Shown one piece after another: positions 1 to 8,372 of a stretch of DNA of 64,000 bases. The DNA comes from Sanyastnella coralliicola (lineage in GTDB: Bacteria; Bacteroidota; Bacteroidia; Flavobacteriales_D; Sanyastnellaceae): positions 1 to 64,000 of the forward strand of contig NZ_CP132543.1 of assembly GCF_030845195.1 (NCBI RefSeq), in the 5' to 3' direction. Position 1 is the first letter of the stretch, and every line of letters starts with the position of its first letter. The notes under the pieces are model-generated. The model was not told the DNA's origin. It saw only the letters and a program-made list of their open reading frames with translations, and searched no databases. The position numbers were made by a program, and so were the translations under genes.

Positions 1-2
1 TA

Positions 3-716
3 CTGATTGCGATCCCTTCAGCTGTGAAAGCGTTCAACTACATTACAACACTTTGGAAAGGTAACATCAAGTTTACTCCAGCGATGTTGTTCTCAGTAGG
101 TCTTGTATCAACGTTCGTAACAGGAGGTCTAACAGGAATCATCCTTGCTGACTCTGCGCTCGACGTTAACGTGCACGATACCTATTTCGTAGTCGCCCAC
201 TTCCACATTGTAATGGGTATGTCGGCTATCTTCGGAATGCTCGGTGGTGTCTATCACTGGTTCCCGAAAATGTTCGGTCGCATGATGAGTACGAAGCTTG
301 GATATGCTCACTTCTGGATCACACTTGTATCTGGATTCGGGGTATTCTTCCCAATGCACTTCGTAGGTCTTGCTGGTGCTCCTCGTCGTTACTACGAGTA
401 CAGCAGCTTTGACTACCTCGACTTTGTAATGGACTTGAACCCACTGATCTCTGTATTCGCGATCATCGGAGGTATTGCTCAGATTTTGTTCCTGTACAAC
501 TTCTTCTACAGCATCTTCCGCGGTCAGCCTGCTACTGAGAACCCATGGCAGTCGAACACATTGGAGTGGACGACACCTGTAGAACGTATCCACGGAAACT
601 GGCCAGGAGCACTTCCTGAAGTACATCGTTGGGCTTACGATTACAGCAACCCGAACTACGAAGAAGACTTTGTTCCTCAAACTGTTCCTTTGAAAGAAGG
701 GGAAGAGGATCACTGA
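3..716 (+). CDS. ctaD: Cytochrome c oxidase subunit I, C-terminal part (5' end outside window)
   Basis: C-terminal part of the haem-copper oxidase catalytic subunit, which reduces O2 to water in the inner membrane and pumps protons. The open frame runs in from the left edge, so the start lies upstream. Visible landmarks: VHDTYFVVAHFH, in which the HFH pair ligates haem a3 and low-spin haem a and the preceding HD pair corresponds to the Mg site; APRRYYEY matches the arginine pair that contacts haem propionates. Several hydrophobic segments precede and follow. The tail after the last helix is acidic and soluble. A terminator-like hairpin begins 23 bp after the stop. Family assignment is firm; the exact oxidase type (aa3 or cbb3-like) is taken as aa3-like from the HDTY/APRRY motifs. 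Confidence 0.96.
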   Translation: MIAIPSAVKAFNYITTLWKGNIKFTPAMLFSVGLVSTFVTGGLTGIILADSALDVNVHDTYFVVAHFHIVMGMSAIFGMLGGVYHWFPKMFGRMMSTKLGYAHFWITLVSGFGVFFPMHFVGLAGAPRRYYEYSSFDYLDFVMDLNPLISVFAIIGGIAQILFLYNFFYSIFRGQPATENPWQSNTLEWTTPVERIHGNWPGALPEVHRWAYDYSNPNYEEDFVPQTVPLKEGEEDH

Positions 717-738
717 TCTATATAATATTCCACTAAAG

Positions 739-787
739 GAGTCCGTATCTTTAAGACAATGTCAATGAAGGTCCGGACTCTTTTTTT
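739..787 (+). terminator. Intrinsic terminator overlapping the start of the next gene
   Basis: GAGTCCG (739-745) pairs with CGGACTC (774-780); the stem extends with A/G to T pairs into a run of seven T (781-787). The loop is 28 nt and contains a small GAC-AAT-GTC hairpin. The start codons of the following gene (759, 765) lie in the loop and the T run is inside its signal-peptide codons. It probably ends ctaD transcripts, but could also attenuate the downstream gene. Confidence 0.65.
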
Positions 788-1424
788 GTCTCTACTTTTT
801 CTCGCCTACGGCGGAATCGGTGCCGTAGCTCAAGATGAGTTGCCGGAATTGACCGACTCATTGGCCGTGGCCTTCGAACAAGAACCCAAGCTCTTTGGGA
901 GGTTCGGCTCAAAGAACGCCTTCATCACTGGAAGGCCTGTACGTACCTATGGCATCAAAGGAGGGGTTTCCTTTGGAGATCGCGTGAATGTGGGCATAGG
1001 CTACCACTGGCTCAAACATGGGGATACCTACATCTTCGATAATGATGGGGCAGAAGAGATCAGGGAACTTCGTCTCAGTTACATCGCTCCCTTTTTTGAA
1101 TACGCTTTCATCCATAAACGGAAATGGGAAGTCACCATTCCCTTCCAACTCGGCTTTGGTAGAAGTTCCGAACTACTCGGAGACACCGATGGAAACGGAG
1201 ACGCATCCGCGAGAGCGAAAAGAAACGCCAGCACAGTCATCCTCTACGAACCTGGAATGGCCATTGAATATCGCTTCCTCAAATACTTCGGCGTAGGTGC
1301 CGGTGTTGGATTCCGTTTCATGCTCAAAAACAATCGAAACATCGATCAACAATTCACCGCTCCCACCTGGGAACTCCGCTTCCGAATCCGTTTCGGCCAG
1401 GTCTACAGAGACATCATCGAATAA
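759..1424 (+). CDS. Predicted outer-membrane beta-barrel protein
   Basis: 221-residue exported protein. A hydrophobic N-terminus ([17 protein letters not shown]) ends in AQ, the usual Bacteroidota signal peptidase I junction. The body alternates short beta-like strands with turns ([44 protein letters not shown]) and finishes with aromatic/arginine strands, [18 protein letters not shown], as expected for a small barrel. ATG 759 or ATG 765 could start it; 765 gives MKVRTLF, a more typical signal. The start region lies inside a terminator hairpin. A heptamer array begins four bases after the TAA. Ligand or function unknown; family not recognised beyond barrel-like. Confidence 0.75.
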   Translation: MSMKVRTLFLSLLFLAYGGIGAVAQDELPELTDSLAVAFEQEPKLFGRFGSKNAFITGRPVRTYGIKGGVSFGDRVNVGIGYHWLKHGDTYIFDNDGAEEIRELRLSYIAPFFEYAFIHKRKWEVTIPFQLGFGRSSELLGDTDGNGDASARAKRNASTVILYEPGMAIEYRFLKYFGVGAGVGFRFMLKNNRNIDQQFTAPTWELRFRIRFGQVYRDIIE

Positions 1425-1427
1425 CCC

Positions 1428-1464
1428 CCGCGATCCGCGATCCGCGATCCTCGTTCCGCTATCC
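1428..1464. repeat. Heptamer array, unit CCGCGAT
   Basis: Five 7-bp units: CCGCGAT three times without change, then CCTCGTT and CCGCTAT. It fills the space between the barrel stop codon and the ruvB promoter. Confidence 0.85.
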
Positions 1465-1469
1465 TTTCG

Positions 1470-1477
1470 TACATTTG
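1470..1477 (+). promoter_or_regulatory. Promoter -7 box TACATTTG of ruvB
   Basis: Matches the Bacteroidota consensus TAnnTTTG. It ends three bases before the ATG at 1481, so the transcript would start at or within a few bases of the start codon (leaderless or nearly so). No clear -33 TTTG was found at the usual distance. Confidence 0.5.
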
Positions 1478-1480
1478 ACT

Positions 1481-2500
1481 ATGTCGTCTTTTGATTTCCA
1501 TGATGAGGCTGCGAATAGCTCTGCAGAAGAGCTTGAGCGTGTGTTGAGACCCCAAACCTTCGATGACTTTACCGGACAACGTCAGGCCTTGGATAACCTC
1601 CAGATTTTCGTTGCTGCCGCAAAGCAACGAGAAGAAGCGCTTGACCACGTGCTATTGCACGGCCCTCCTGGATTGGGTAAGACTACATTAGCCAACATCA
1701 TCTCCATGGAGATGGGGGTGGATATCAAGACCACTTCAGGACCAGTTCTTGATAAGCCTGGTGATTTGGCCGGACTTCTCACCAACCTCGAAGAGAACGA
1801 TGTTTTATTCATTGATGAGATCCACCGGATGTCGCCGGTGATTGAAGAGTACTTGTACTCAGCAATGGAAGATTACCGTATCGACTTGGTGATTGATACT
1901 GGTCCGAATGCGCGTACGGTGCAGATCGATTTGAATCCATTCACTTTGGTAGGAGCTACGACGCGTTCTGGGCTTCTTACAGCGCCATTACGGGCACGTT
2001 TTGGTATCAATCTACGTCTGACCTATTACGACTCTAAAACGCTCACAGATATCGTAGAACGAAGCGCAGGTATTCTGAATATACCGATCAAGCCTGAAGC
2101 TTCTTATGAAATCGCTTCAAGATCTAGAGGTACGCCTCGTATTGCGAACGCATTGCTGCGTCGAGTGCGTGACTTTGCTCAGATCAAAGGAGATGGCACG
2201 ATCAATTCTGAAATCACCCACATGGCCCTTAACGCCCTTAATGTAGATGGTAAGGGACTGGATGAAATGGACAACCGCATACTCACGACGATCATCGAGA
2301 AGTTTAAGGGTGGCCCAGTGGGATTGACTACGATTGCTACAGCAGTAGGTGAAGATGCAGGTACACTTGAAGAAGTATATGAGCCATTCTTGATCCAAGA
2401 AGGATTCTTGGTACGCACCCCTCGGGGTAGACAGGCCACGGAATTGGCATTTGCTCACCTGGGGAAGGTGCCTGGCGGTAAAGACCAGCTCCTATTCTAA
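1481..2500 (+). CDS. ruvB: Holliday junction branch migration ATPase RuvB
   Basis: AAA+ motor that with RuvA drives Holliday junction migration in recombinational repair; ruvA itself is at 55183. 339 residues, normal for the family. Walker [10 protein letters not shown] at 61-69, Walker B/DEIH at 112-115, sensor 1 GATTRSG at 158-164, arginine-finger region PLRARFG at 169-175, and the C-terminal winged helix with [11 protein letters not shown] 1481 was chosen over an in-frame TTG at 1475 because it follows the TACATTTG box and gives the normal N-terminus. queG follows after one base, so the two are probably cotranscribed. Confidence 0.98.
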   Translation: MSSFDFHDEAANSSAEELERVLRPQTFDDFTGQRQALDNLQIFVAAAKQREEALDHVLLHGPPGLGKTTLANIISMEMGVDIKTTSGPVLDKPGDLAGLLTNLEENDVLFIDEIHRMSPVIEEYLYSAMEDYRIDLVIDTGPNARTVQIDLNPFTLVGATTRSGLLTAPLRARFGINLRLTYYDSKTLTDIVERSAGILNIPIKPEASYEIASRSRGTPRIANALLRRVRDFAQIKGDGTINSEITHMALNALNVDGKGLDEMDNRILTTIIEKFKGGPVGLTTIATAVGEDAGTLEEVYEPFLIQEGFLVRTPRGRQATELAFAHLGKVPGGKDQLLF

Positions 2501-2501
2501 C

Positions 2502-3437
2502 ATGACGAGCGCAGAGCTCAAGGCGGAAGAAAACAGCAAACTCATCAAGGGTCTTGCTGCCGAATGCGGTTTCCTGCATTGCAGTATTTCGAAGGCTGAT
2601 TTCCTGGAAGAAGAAGCCCCAAGATTATCTCAATGGTTGAAAGATGATCGACATGGGAAGATGGGTTACATGGCCAATCACTTTGACAAGCGACTTGATC
2701 CTCGATTATTAGTCCCAGGTTCCAAATCGGTGGTGACTCTCTTGTATAATTATTACAATCCTCAGAAGCAAACAAAAGACGCTCCGAAGCTTTCGATGTA
2801 TGCTTATGGTGAAGACTACCATTATGTGGTCAAACGCCATATGAAAACGCTCGTTGAGCGCATTGAAGAGCGGATTGGTAAAGTAGAAGGGAGAGCATTT
2901 GTAGATTCTGCACCGGTGCTCGACAAAGCATGGGCCGTGCGCTCAGGAGCTGGGTGGATGGGAAAGCACACCAATGTCATTCGAAAACAGGAGGGTAGTT
3001 ACTTCTTCATCGCTGAGTTGATCATTGATTTGGAATTGACTCCCGATGGCCCCACAACAGACCATTGTGGCGAATGCACCGCATGCATTGATGCTTGTCC
3101 GACAGGTGCCATTATTCAACCGTACACGGTAGACGGTTCACGTTGTATCAGTTACTTCACGATTGAGCTCAAAGATGCCATACCACAAGAGATGAAAGGG
3201 CAATTCGACGACTGGATGTTCGGTTGCGATATCTGTCAAGAGGTGTGTCCGTGGAATCGCTTTGCGAAAGCACATAACGAACCGGCCTTCGAGCCAAAAG
3301 AAGGAATGCTTGACATGGATCGATCCGATTGGGTCGACATTACAAAAGAGGTGTTCAATGAGATTTTCCGCAAGTCTGCGGTGAAGCGAACAGGGTATGA
3401 AGGGTTAACGAGAAATATTCGTTTCCTAGGAGATTAA
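2502..3437 (+). CDS. queG: Epoxyqueuosine reductase QueG
   Basis: Cobalamin-dependent reductase for the last step of queuosine synthesis at tRNA position 34. 311 residues. Two [4Fe-4S] sets are visible: [12 protein letters not shown] (C189, C192, C195, C199) and CDICQEVCP (C242, C245, C249) with C215. VDSAPVLDK contains D135, the position of the family's catalytic acid. ATG 2502 lies one base after the ruvB stop; an upstream in-frame start would run inside ruvB and is rejected. The stop TAA shares the sequence TTAA with the stop of the convergent gene at 3434. TrhO, another enzyme modifying tRNA position 34, is encoded 500 bp downstream. Confidence 0.97.
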   Translation: MTSAELKAEENSKLIKGLAAECGFLHCSISKADFLEEEAPRLSQWLKDDRHGKMGYMANHFDKRLDPRLLVPGSKSVVTLLYNYYNPQKQTKDAPKLSMYAYGEDYHYVVKRHMKTLVERIEERIGKVEGRAFVDSAPVLDKAWAVRSGAGWMGKHTNVIRKQEGSYFFIAELIIDLELTPDGPTTDHCGECTACIDACPTGAIIQPYTVDGSRCISYFTIELKDAIPQEMKGQFDDWMFGCDICQEVCPWNRFAKAHNEPAFEPKEGMLDMDRSDWVDITKEVFNEIFRKSAVKRTGYEGLTRNIRFLGD

Positions 3438-3694
3438 GCGATGGCGTGTGGGAATGATTCCTGAATGATATCTCCATAGATAGTGCCGAATTGCTGTACA
3501 CACCAATTCTTTAATGCAGGGATATCTTCTTTGCTTAAGCGAGAAATCGCTTTTTTCAATTCTTTCTTGAAGAGTAGACGGTCAAAACTCACCTTCGTCA
3601 AGATTTTCTTGCAGAACTCCAACATATCTTCCAGGTTTTTGGGCGGACCTAAAAATACTAATTGCTCTTCCAGAGATGCTAGTAGGTGCCACAA
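3434..3694 (-). CDS. Small protein of unknown function
   Basis: Not recognised. Up to 86 residues, mostly helical and lysine-rich ([23 protein letters not shown]), with no signal peptide or membrane segment; probably cytoplasmic. The reading frame is open on the minus strand and convergent with queG, sharing the palindromic TTAA as both stops. The longest start is a TTG at 3694 that lies inside a promoter-like ACATTTG, so the first ATG (ending at 3625), giving 63 residues that begin MLEFCKKIL, may be the true start. The amphipathic composition looks coding. Confidence 0.5.
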   Translation of the reverse strand: MWHLLASLEEQLVFLGPPKNLEDMLEFCKKILTKVSFDRLLFKKELKKAISRLSKEDIPALKNWCVQQFGTIYGDIIQESFPHAIA

Positions 3695-3869
3695 ATGTTG
3701 TTAACAGATGGGTGTGGCAGGGGGGCGTATTTCCGTGGTCAATTAACTGACGCGAACATGGTGCTTTTTATTGTATTCACTTGTAGGAATCAGTCTTACT
3801 TTGGCTTCTCTTAACATGCGATTGCCGGCTACTGACAAAGATCATTTTCGCTCAACGCATTGAAAACCG

Positions 3870-3877
3870 TACCTTTG
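3870..3877 (+). promoter_or_regulatory. Promoter -7 box TACCTTTG of trhO
   Basis: Exact TAnnTTTG, with TTTCG about 19 bp upstream as a weak -33 element. It predicts a leader of about 55 nt before the ATG at 3938 and argues against an upstream TTG start at 3860. Confidence 0.55.
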
Positions 3878-3937
3878 CAGCTCGTTCACTCCGAAAGTCG
3901 GTTTGAAGTGGTATCACGTATAACATGTAATTGTACG

Positions 3938-5008
3938 ATGAAGAAGCTTTACAACAAGGTCGATCGAAGGGAACTGATGAAGCGTATGGAAGAGAGCACT
4001 GTGCCCCGCACAACGATCTCATTTTACAAGTACGCACGCATTCAGAACCCTGATTTTTTCCGCGATTTCCTCTACGTTAATTGGGAGGAACTAGGTGTTT
4101 TTGGCCGCACCTACGTAGCGTCAGAAGGTGTTAATGCACAGATCTCTATCCCAAGTGAGAATGTAGATGCATTTCGTGAGCACCTCTACAGTGTTACTTT
4201 CCTAGATGGTATCCGTTTGAATATCTCAGTTGACGACGATGGTAAATCGTTTTACAAGCTGAAGATCAAAGTGCGCGATAAAATCGTTGCGGATGGTTTG
4301 GATGATGAATCGTTCGATGTCACACAACGAGGAAAACACGTCAATGCTGAAGAGTTCAACGAACTGACCTCAGACCCTGATACGATCTTGGTCGACATGC
4401 GTAATCACTACGAATCTGAAGTAGGGCATTTCAAAGGAGCCATTCTCCCTGATGTGGATACCTTCCGCGAAGAGTTGGATATGGTGACCGATATGCTTGA
4501 AAAAGATAAAGACCGCAAGGTGGTGATGTACTGTACGGGTGGAATTCGTTGTGAAAAAGCGAGTGCTTGGTTTAAGCATCAAGGCTACGACAACGTTTAC
4601 CAGTTAAATGGTGGAATCATCGAGTACACGCGCCAAGTTCGTGAGGCAGATCTTGAGAACCGTTACGTTGGAAAAAACTTTGTTTTTGACGAGCGTCGTG
4701 CAGAGCGAATTACTGACGATGTGATCTCACTATGCCACCAATGTGGCGAGCCCTGTGATGACCATACAAACTGTGTGAACGTTGCATGCAACCTGCTTTT
4801 CATCCAGTGTGAGAAGTGCAAGGCGGAATTCAATAACTGTTGTTCTACCGATTGTAAAGAAGTTCACGCACTTCCTGAGGAAGAGCAGAAGGAATTGCGC
4901 AAGGGAAAGAACAATAGCAATAAGATCTTCCGAAAAGGACGTTCAGAGTCGTTAAAATTCCAGGATTCTTCGAAGAAAAAGGCGCAAGAGACGGCAGGAG
5001 AAGCGTAA
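3938..5008 (+). CDS. trhO: tRNA uridine(34) hydroxylase TrhO (rhodanese family)
   Basis: Oxygen-dependent hydroxylase that makes 5-hydroxyuridine at the wobble position of tRNAs (YceA/TrhO family). 356 residues. N-terminal acylphosphatase-like region (FGRTYVASEGVNAQI, about 56-70), a rhodanese domain (about 140-235) with the active loop CTGGIRCEK carrying C199, then a cysteine-rich C-terminal region (C266, C269, C273, C279, C284, C291, C294, C301, C302, C306) likely to bind zinc, and a basic tail. ATG 3938 is used because a promoter box lies at 3870 and the N-terminus MKKLYNKV fits the family. Confidence 0.95.
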   Translation: MKKLYNKVDRRELMKRMEESTVPRTTISFYKYARIQNPDFFRDFLYVNWEELGVFGRTYVASEGVNAQISIPSENVDAFREHLYSVTFLDGIRLNISVDDDGKSFYKLKIKVRDKIVADGLDDESFDVTQRGKHVNAEEFNELTSDPDTILVDMRNHYESEVGHFKGAILPDVDTFREELDMVTDMLEKDKDRKVVMYCTGGIRCEKASAWFKHQGYDNVYQLNGGIIEYTRQVREADLENRYVGKNFVFDERRAERITDDVISLCHQCGEPCDDHTNCVNVACNLLFIQCEKCKAEFNNCCSTDCKEVHALPEEEQKELRKGKNNSNKIFRKGRSESLKFQDSSKKKAQETAGEA

Positions 5009-5017
5009 CTTAGGAAT

Positions 5018-5743
5018 ATGCCTAAGCTAATCCTCACCCCGATCTTTTTCTTTTTCGTCGTTTCAGCTTGCTGCCAAGGGTACCATGACCCAGGTGGAGA
5101 AGGTTGGTATGAGAAGTTGGCCAAGCAGCAGCTACGCCAACTGAAATCTGGTGCCCTTTTGGTTCGTCTTCCCGAAAATGAAGTGGCCATTCAAGCAGCT
5201 AAAGACCGCGGCCTCATGAAACGCGCTGAGTCGATGCAGGCTGAACTGGATGCGAAGAATAGTGAGCTCATTCTCGCTTTTGAGGAGTCATTTACCTTTT
5301 GTCCAGTGTACTTTTTCCGCGCTAGCGATACCAAGCACGTGATAGCCCAGCAATGGGATTCCATTCAATATGTGAATAAGGAGCTACAAGAAGACCCCGC
5401 GATTCATTTTAACGGTGGCACGTTCTTGACCGCGGAGATTACGCTACTTCGCGCTGACACAGCGTCGTTCGAAGGGGACATCGTTTGGAGACGCAATGAA
5501 GATGGTGAACTCTACGAAACGCGCACGTCGAATGGCGGGCCAGACCCTGGTTTTGAAGCCTTAATCATCAAGAGCGATGAATTGGTGCAATTGCACGATC
5601 CATTCCCTTACTGGGTAAGAACTTGGAGTAGTTTGCCTTGGAAGCGCGACATCAATCGCGTGGTGGAGATTATGAATGAAAAACTAGCGATGTGGTATGA
5701 ACGCTGGGATCTCCATTCCGAACACCTTGATGCAAAGAAATAG
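5018..5743 (+). CDS. Exported protein of unknown function
   Basis: Not recognised. 241 residues with a hydrophobic N-terminus (LILTPIFFFFVVSACCQ) containing VSAC, so it may be a lipoprotein or be cleaved after CCQG. The body mixes helices (AKNSELILAFEESF) and polar beta segments (IHFNGGTFLTAEITLLRAD). It follows trhO by nine bases and is probably in the same transcript. Its last 60 nt overlap the 3' end of the convergent gene at 5684. It contains one exact copy of the 13-bp iterated word, read as FRAS. Confidence 0.7.
   Translation: MPKLILTPIFFFFVVSACCQGYHDPGGEGWYEKLAKQQLRQLKSGALLVRLPENEVAIQAAKDRGLMKRAESMQAELDAKNSELILAFEESFTFCPVYFFRASDTKHVIAQQWDSIQYVNKELQEDPAIHFNGGTFLTAEITLLRADTASFEGDIVWRRNEDGELYETRTSNGGPDPGFEALIIKSDELVQLHDPFPYWVRTWSSLPWKRDINRVVEIMNEKLAMWYERWDLHSEHLDAKK
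5315..5327 (+). repeat. 13-bp iterated word, TTCCGCGCTAGCG
   Basis: Exact copy, N=C; read in frame as Phe-Arg-Ala-Ser in the gene at 5018. Confidence 0.85.
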
Positions 5744-6493
5744 CAGCACGACCACTACAATTGACGCGATGGCAATGAAGATGAACATCAAAATTTGCCC
5801 AAGAATCGCGGAAATCATCCCATAAGCAAAAGCTTCCCCACGCGGAATTCCCATCCAGCCATTGACGATTTGCATAACCACGATGGCGGTGATGATCAAT
5901 GATACTCCCATACTGAGGGTCATCATATCTGGTGCGAAAATGTAGAGAGGCACCATGAATATTCCATAAAATGAGGTCTGACCTACGAGGTAAATACTCG
6001 CGATCATATGCTCTGCATAGTTGTACCCTTTCTTTCGCAGCAAAAGCCATGTAGACAAGGCGTAGAAAGGTAGAACGATAATGATCAATAGGTTCAAGAA
6101 CCGTTTAATCCCTTCACCTAATTGTTGCTGAAAGGCTGCTTGAGACTCTGTCTGATCTGCCTGTTCGAAATAAGAGAAGGCTTCTTGTTGCGTATCGAAT
6201 ACCCCTGACCACACGGTCAATACAGCGGAGATAGTCACCAGAATAAATGCGTATCGGAAAGGAGGAAAATATGGCCTTGTCTTCCCCTCGATGTAGTCTT
6301 TGATCACCGTTCCAGGGCGAATGGCCATTTGGATGATGGTAAACAGAAACCCTCGCTCTACATTGGTAATGGCGCTGAATAACTGGGCAAAAGCACTCTT
6401 CACGGTCCAACGACCTTTCATCACACGCTGGCCACACTCGTGGCACCATTCGCCGTGTAACTCCGCACCACAGTTTTTACAGGTAGTTTCCAT
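5684..6493 (-). CDS. DUF3667 integral membrane protein
   Basis: 269 residues. An N-terminal zinc ribbon (C5, C8, C17, C20: CKNCGAELHGEWCHECG) is followed by a cytoplasmic stretch ending in the family signature GKTRPYFPPFRYAFIL (70-85) and about five membrane helices (near 81-97, 132-155, 165-187, 195-215, 225-262). This is the DUF3667 arrangement common in Bacteroidota; function unknown. ATG 6493 was chosen because translation upstream runs into heptamer repeat DNA and the zinc ribbon starts at residue 5. The 3' end overlaps the convergent gene by 60 nt. Confidence 0.85.
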   Translation of the reverse strand: METTCKNCGAELHGEWCHECGQRVMKGRWTVKSAFAQLFSAITNVERGFLFTIIQMAIRPGTVIKDYIEGKTRPYFPPFRYAFILVTISAVLTVWSGVFDTQQEAFSYFEQADQTESQAAFQQQLGEGIKRFLNLLIIIVLPFYALSTWLLLRKKGYNYAEHMIASIYLVGQTSFYGIFMVPLYIFAPDMMTLSMGVSLIITAIVVMQIVNGWMGIPRGEAFAYGMISAILGQILMFIFIAIASIVVVVLLFLCIKVFGMEIPAFIPHR

Positions 6494-6521
6494 CGGAGTA
6501 AAGCTAAGAAAAGAAACGTGG

Positions 6522-6556
6522 TTGTAGGCTGTAGGCGGTATGCAGTATGCTGTCAT
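6522..6556. repeat. Heptamer array, units TTGTAGG/CTGTAGG/CGGTATG
   Basis: Five degenerate 7-bp units (TTGTAGG, CTGTAGG, CGGTATG, CAGTATG, CTGTCAT) upstream of the DUF3667 start. Confidence 0.7.
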
Positions 6557-6557
6557 G

Positions 6558-6573
6558 GGCACGCAAGCGTGCC
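6558..6573. repeat. Perfect hairpin GGCACGC-AA-GCGTGCC
   Basis: Seven-base arms with a two-base centre, between two heptamer arrays. TTT follows on the plus strand, but no plus-strand gene lies upstream, so a terminator role is doubtful. Confidence 0.6.
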
Positions 6574-6579
6574 TTTACC

Positions 6580-6642
6580 CGTCAACGGTCCACCGTCCAC
6601 CGTCCACCGTCCACTGTCTACCGTCCACCGTCTACGGTCTAT
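6580..6642. repeat. Heptamer array, unit CGTCCAC
   Basis: Nine 7-bp units (CGTCAAC, GGTCCAC, CGTCCAC, TGTCTAC, CGTCTAC, GGTCTAT and repeats of these). The right end runs into the coding sequence of the gene ending at 6632 and supplies its last residues Tyr-Arg-Pro and the TAG stop. Confidence 0.9.
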
Positions 6643-7195
6643 ATTCCGTGCACCCGTCGAGAATGTAATTCATCTGATACACATCGTCTGCGTTCAGCTT
6701 GAAGGTGCCTTTGAACGTGAGTCGTTCATCGGTTTCGTACTTACGGGTTTTGCTTTTGAATCGAAGGTCAACTACCGATTCAGGACCAGCGCCACCGCAG
6801 AAAAAGCAGTTGGCGAATGGGTAGCGAGAAACTACGTAGAAGTCTTCGTCGTAATCAACAGGGATAATGTATCCGGTGATGTAGACTTCTTGTCCTTCGA
6901 GGGCTTTTACTGATTCGCCGAAGGTTGGCTTCCAGTAGTAGGCGTCGAGCTCTTCTACATATACATCGCGGAAATCAACGTCTGTGAGTTGTTTCCAAGT
7001 GAGTTCTTTCAGTGCATCTTCCGATTCCGCGCTAGCGAAAGTTTCTTCAACAGAAGGAAGCGTGGTACGGTAGCGAGCAACATCAGCTATATCAGTAGAC
7101 GCCACAGGAGCCGGGGCACAACTTGTACTCAGGTTCAACGCCGCAACCGTTATGATTGCCATTACCACTGCTGTATATTTCATGTACTTAACCAT
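6632..7195 (-). CDS. DUF3299-like lipoprotein of an ABC transporter operon
   Basis: 187 residues. Hydrophobic N-terminus ending TSCAPAP, a lipoprotein box, so probably anchored in the envelope. The C-terminal half holds VYITGYIIPVDYDEDF and FANCFFCGGAGPESVV, features of DUF3299; the cysteine pair may bind metal. It is the last gene of a minus-strand operon with a permease (overlap 8 nt) and an ATPase, which suggests a partner role for that transporter. ATG 7195 or ATG 7183 could start it. The last codons and the TAG stop lie in heptamer repeat DNA. It contains one 13-bp word read FASAE. Confidence 0.8.
   Translation of the reverse strand: MVKYMKYTAVVMAIITVAALNLSTSCAPAPVASTDIADVARYRTTLPSVEETFASAESEDALKELTWKQLTDVDFRDVYVEELDAYYWKPTFGESVKALEGQEVYITGYIIPVDYDEDFYVVSRYPFANCFFCGGAGPESVVDLRFKSKTRKYETDERLTFKGTFKLNADDVYQMNYILDGCTEYRP
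7025..7037 (+). repeat. 13-bp iterated word, TTCCGCGCTAGCG
   Basis: Exact copy, N=C; the coding (minus) strand reads Ala-Ser-Ala-Glu. Confidence 0.85.
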
Positions 7196-8372
7196 CTGCT
7201 AACGTCTTTGAGATATCGATCTTCACTGCAGTAAATGCAGGCAACAACGATGCCACAATTCCTACAAAGATAGTCATTACCACCAGTAGCCATTCGCTAG
7301 GCACCAGCCAAAGATTGCCAAAGTCATACTGGAAAGAGCTTTCCAAAACGCTCGCGAGAATCCAAAGTCCGACACGAGAAAGCAACAATCCGAAGACCAT
7401 TCCCATGAAAGTGAGTGAAAGCCCCTCGAGAATAATCAAGCTGAAGAGCTTGCCTTGTGAAGCCCCCATGGTGCGCATCAGAGCGAGTTCGTACTTACGT
7501 TCGCGAAGGCTGTTGAATAGGCTGATGAAGATGCTTAAGATAGAAAGGAAGATGACCACGTAGGCAATGGCTTGTATGGTCCCCATTCCGATTCCGAAGT
7601 TCGTTTGTAGACGGTTAATCTCGATCGACGGAAGTGCAATTTGCATGTTGGTGTCTTCCAGCATTCTTGGAAGCGCCATGATGGCCATGGGGTTCTTCTT
7701 CTTCAAGAGCATCGCCGTGATTTCTTCGTCTGGCTTTTCACCCGTTTCTTCTTCTACATGCTCATGCACGCCCCAGATCGATTCCATAGGGGTTAATAGA
7801 AGTTTGTCTATGACTGAACCGCTTGGCTCAAAGATGCCGACTACCGTGAATGCATGGTTGGTGTGCACATCTGTTTCGTCTGTTAAGCCGTGTGCACTGA
7901 AGAAGTTGTCTCCAATTTTTAATCCCGTGGCTTCCGCTACCGCGGAACCGATAGTGGCAGAATAAGTCGCGGAGAACAATTCCCCTTCCGCGATAGCGAC
8001 ACCGTAATGCTCATGCAATTGAGGTGTAGTACCTACGATTCGGTAAGAGCGGTAATTATCTCCATAGGCCAAGGGAATGCCTTCTTCGATGTACGGATGC
8101 TTGGCAATGCGTTCTGCTTCCTTGCGAGAGATATTACCGGTTGGGGCATCCACATGGTAAACGTTGGCAAGGATGAGTTGAAGGGGAGACCCCTTCGCGC
8201 CGAGCACCATGTCAATGTCTTTGATGTCACGGTCAAACTGCTCTTGCAAGTTCTGTTCAACATTCAACATGAGTGAGATGATTCCCACTCCAAAGCCGAG
8301 GAGGACCAAACTCAAAATGGTGTTGAGTGGCTTCGAAAATATGTTCCGGAACGCGATCTTCAGCAGATTCAT
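7188..8372 (-). CDS. ABC transporter permease, FtsX/MacB family
   Basis: 394 residues. One membrane helix near 15-38, a large periplasmic domain (about 40-270) and three C-terminal helices with the FtsX signature RERKYELALMRTMGAS (about 288-303), typical of MacB/LolCE-like type VII permeases that work with a cytoplasmic ATPase on envelope substrates. The start overlaps the ATPase stop by four bases and the stop overlaps the DUF3299 lipoprotein start by eight, so translation of the three is coupled. Substrate unknown; metal or lipoprotein traffic is possible. It carries two 13-bp words 51 bp apart in opposite orientation. Confidence 0.92.
   Translation of the reverse strand: MNLLKIAFRNIFSKPLNTILSLVLLGFGVGIISLMLNVEQNLQEQFDRDIKDIDMVLGAKGSPLQLILANVYHVDAPTGNISRKEAERIAKHPYIEEGIPLAYGDNYRSYRIVGTTPQLHEHYGVAIAEGELFSATYSATIGSAVAEATGLKIGDNFFSAHGLTDETDVHTNHAFTVVGIFEPSGSVIDKLLLTPMESIWGVHEHVEEETGEKPDEEITAMLLKKKNPMAIMALPRMLEDTNMQIALPSIEINRLQTNFGIGMGTIQAIAYVVIFLSILSIFISLFNSLRERKYELALMRTMGASQGKLFSLIILEGLSLTFMGMVFGLLLSRVGLWILASVLESSFQYDFGNLWLVPSEWLLVVMTIFVGIVASLLPAFTAVKIDISKTLADG
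7935..7947 (-). repeat. 13-bp iterated word, TTCCGCGGTAGCG
   Basis: Exact copy on the minus strand, N=G; read Ser-Ala-Val-Ala in the permease gene, a different frame from the AxAE copies. Confidence 0.85.
7986..7998 (+). repeat. 13-bp iterated word, TTCCGCGATAGCG
   Basis: Exact copy, N=A; the coding strand reads Ala-Ile-Ala-Glu in the same permease gene. Confidence 0.85.

Noticed and set aside
129..713. Long antisense reading frame opposite ctaD
   Set aside because: It is fully covered by a strongly conserved oxidase sequence on the other strand and has no recognisable protein features.
3860..3937. N-terminal extension of trhO from a TTG at 3860
   Set aside because: A TACCTTTG promoter box lies inside the extension, and the family N-terminus begins at ATG 3938.
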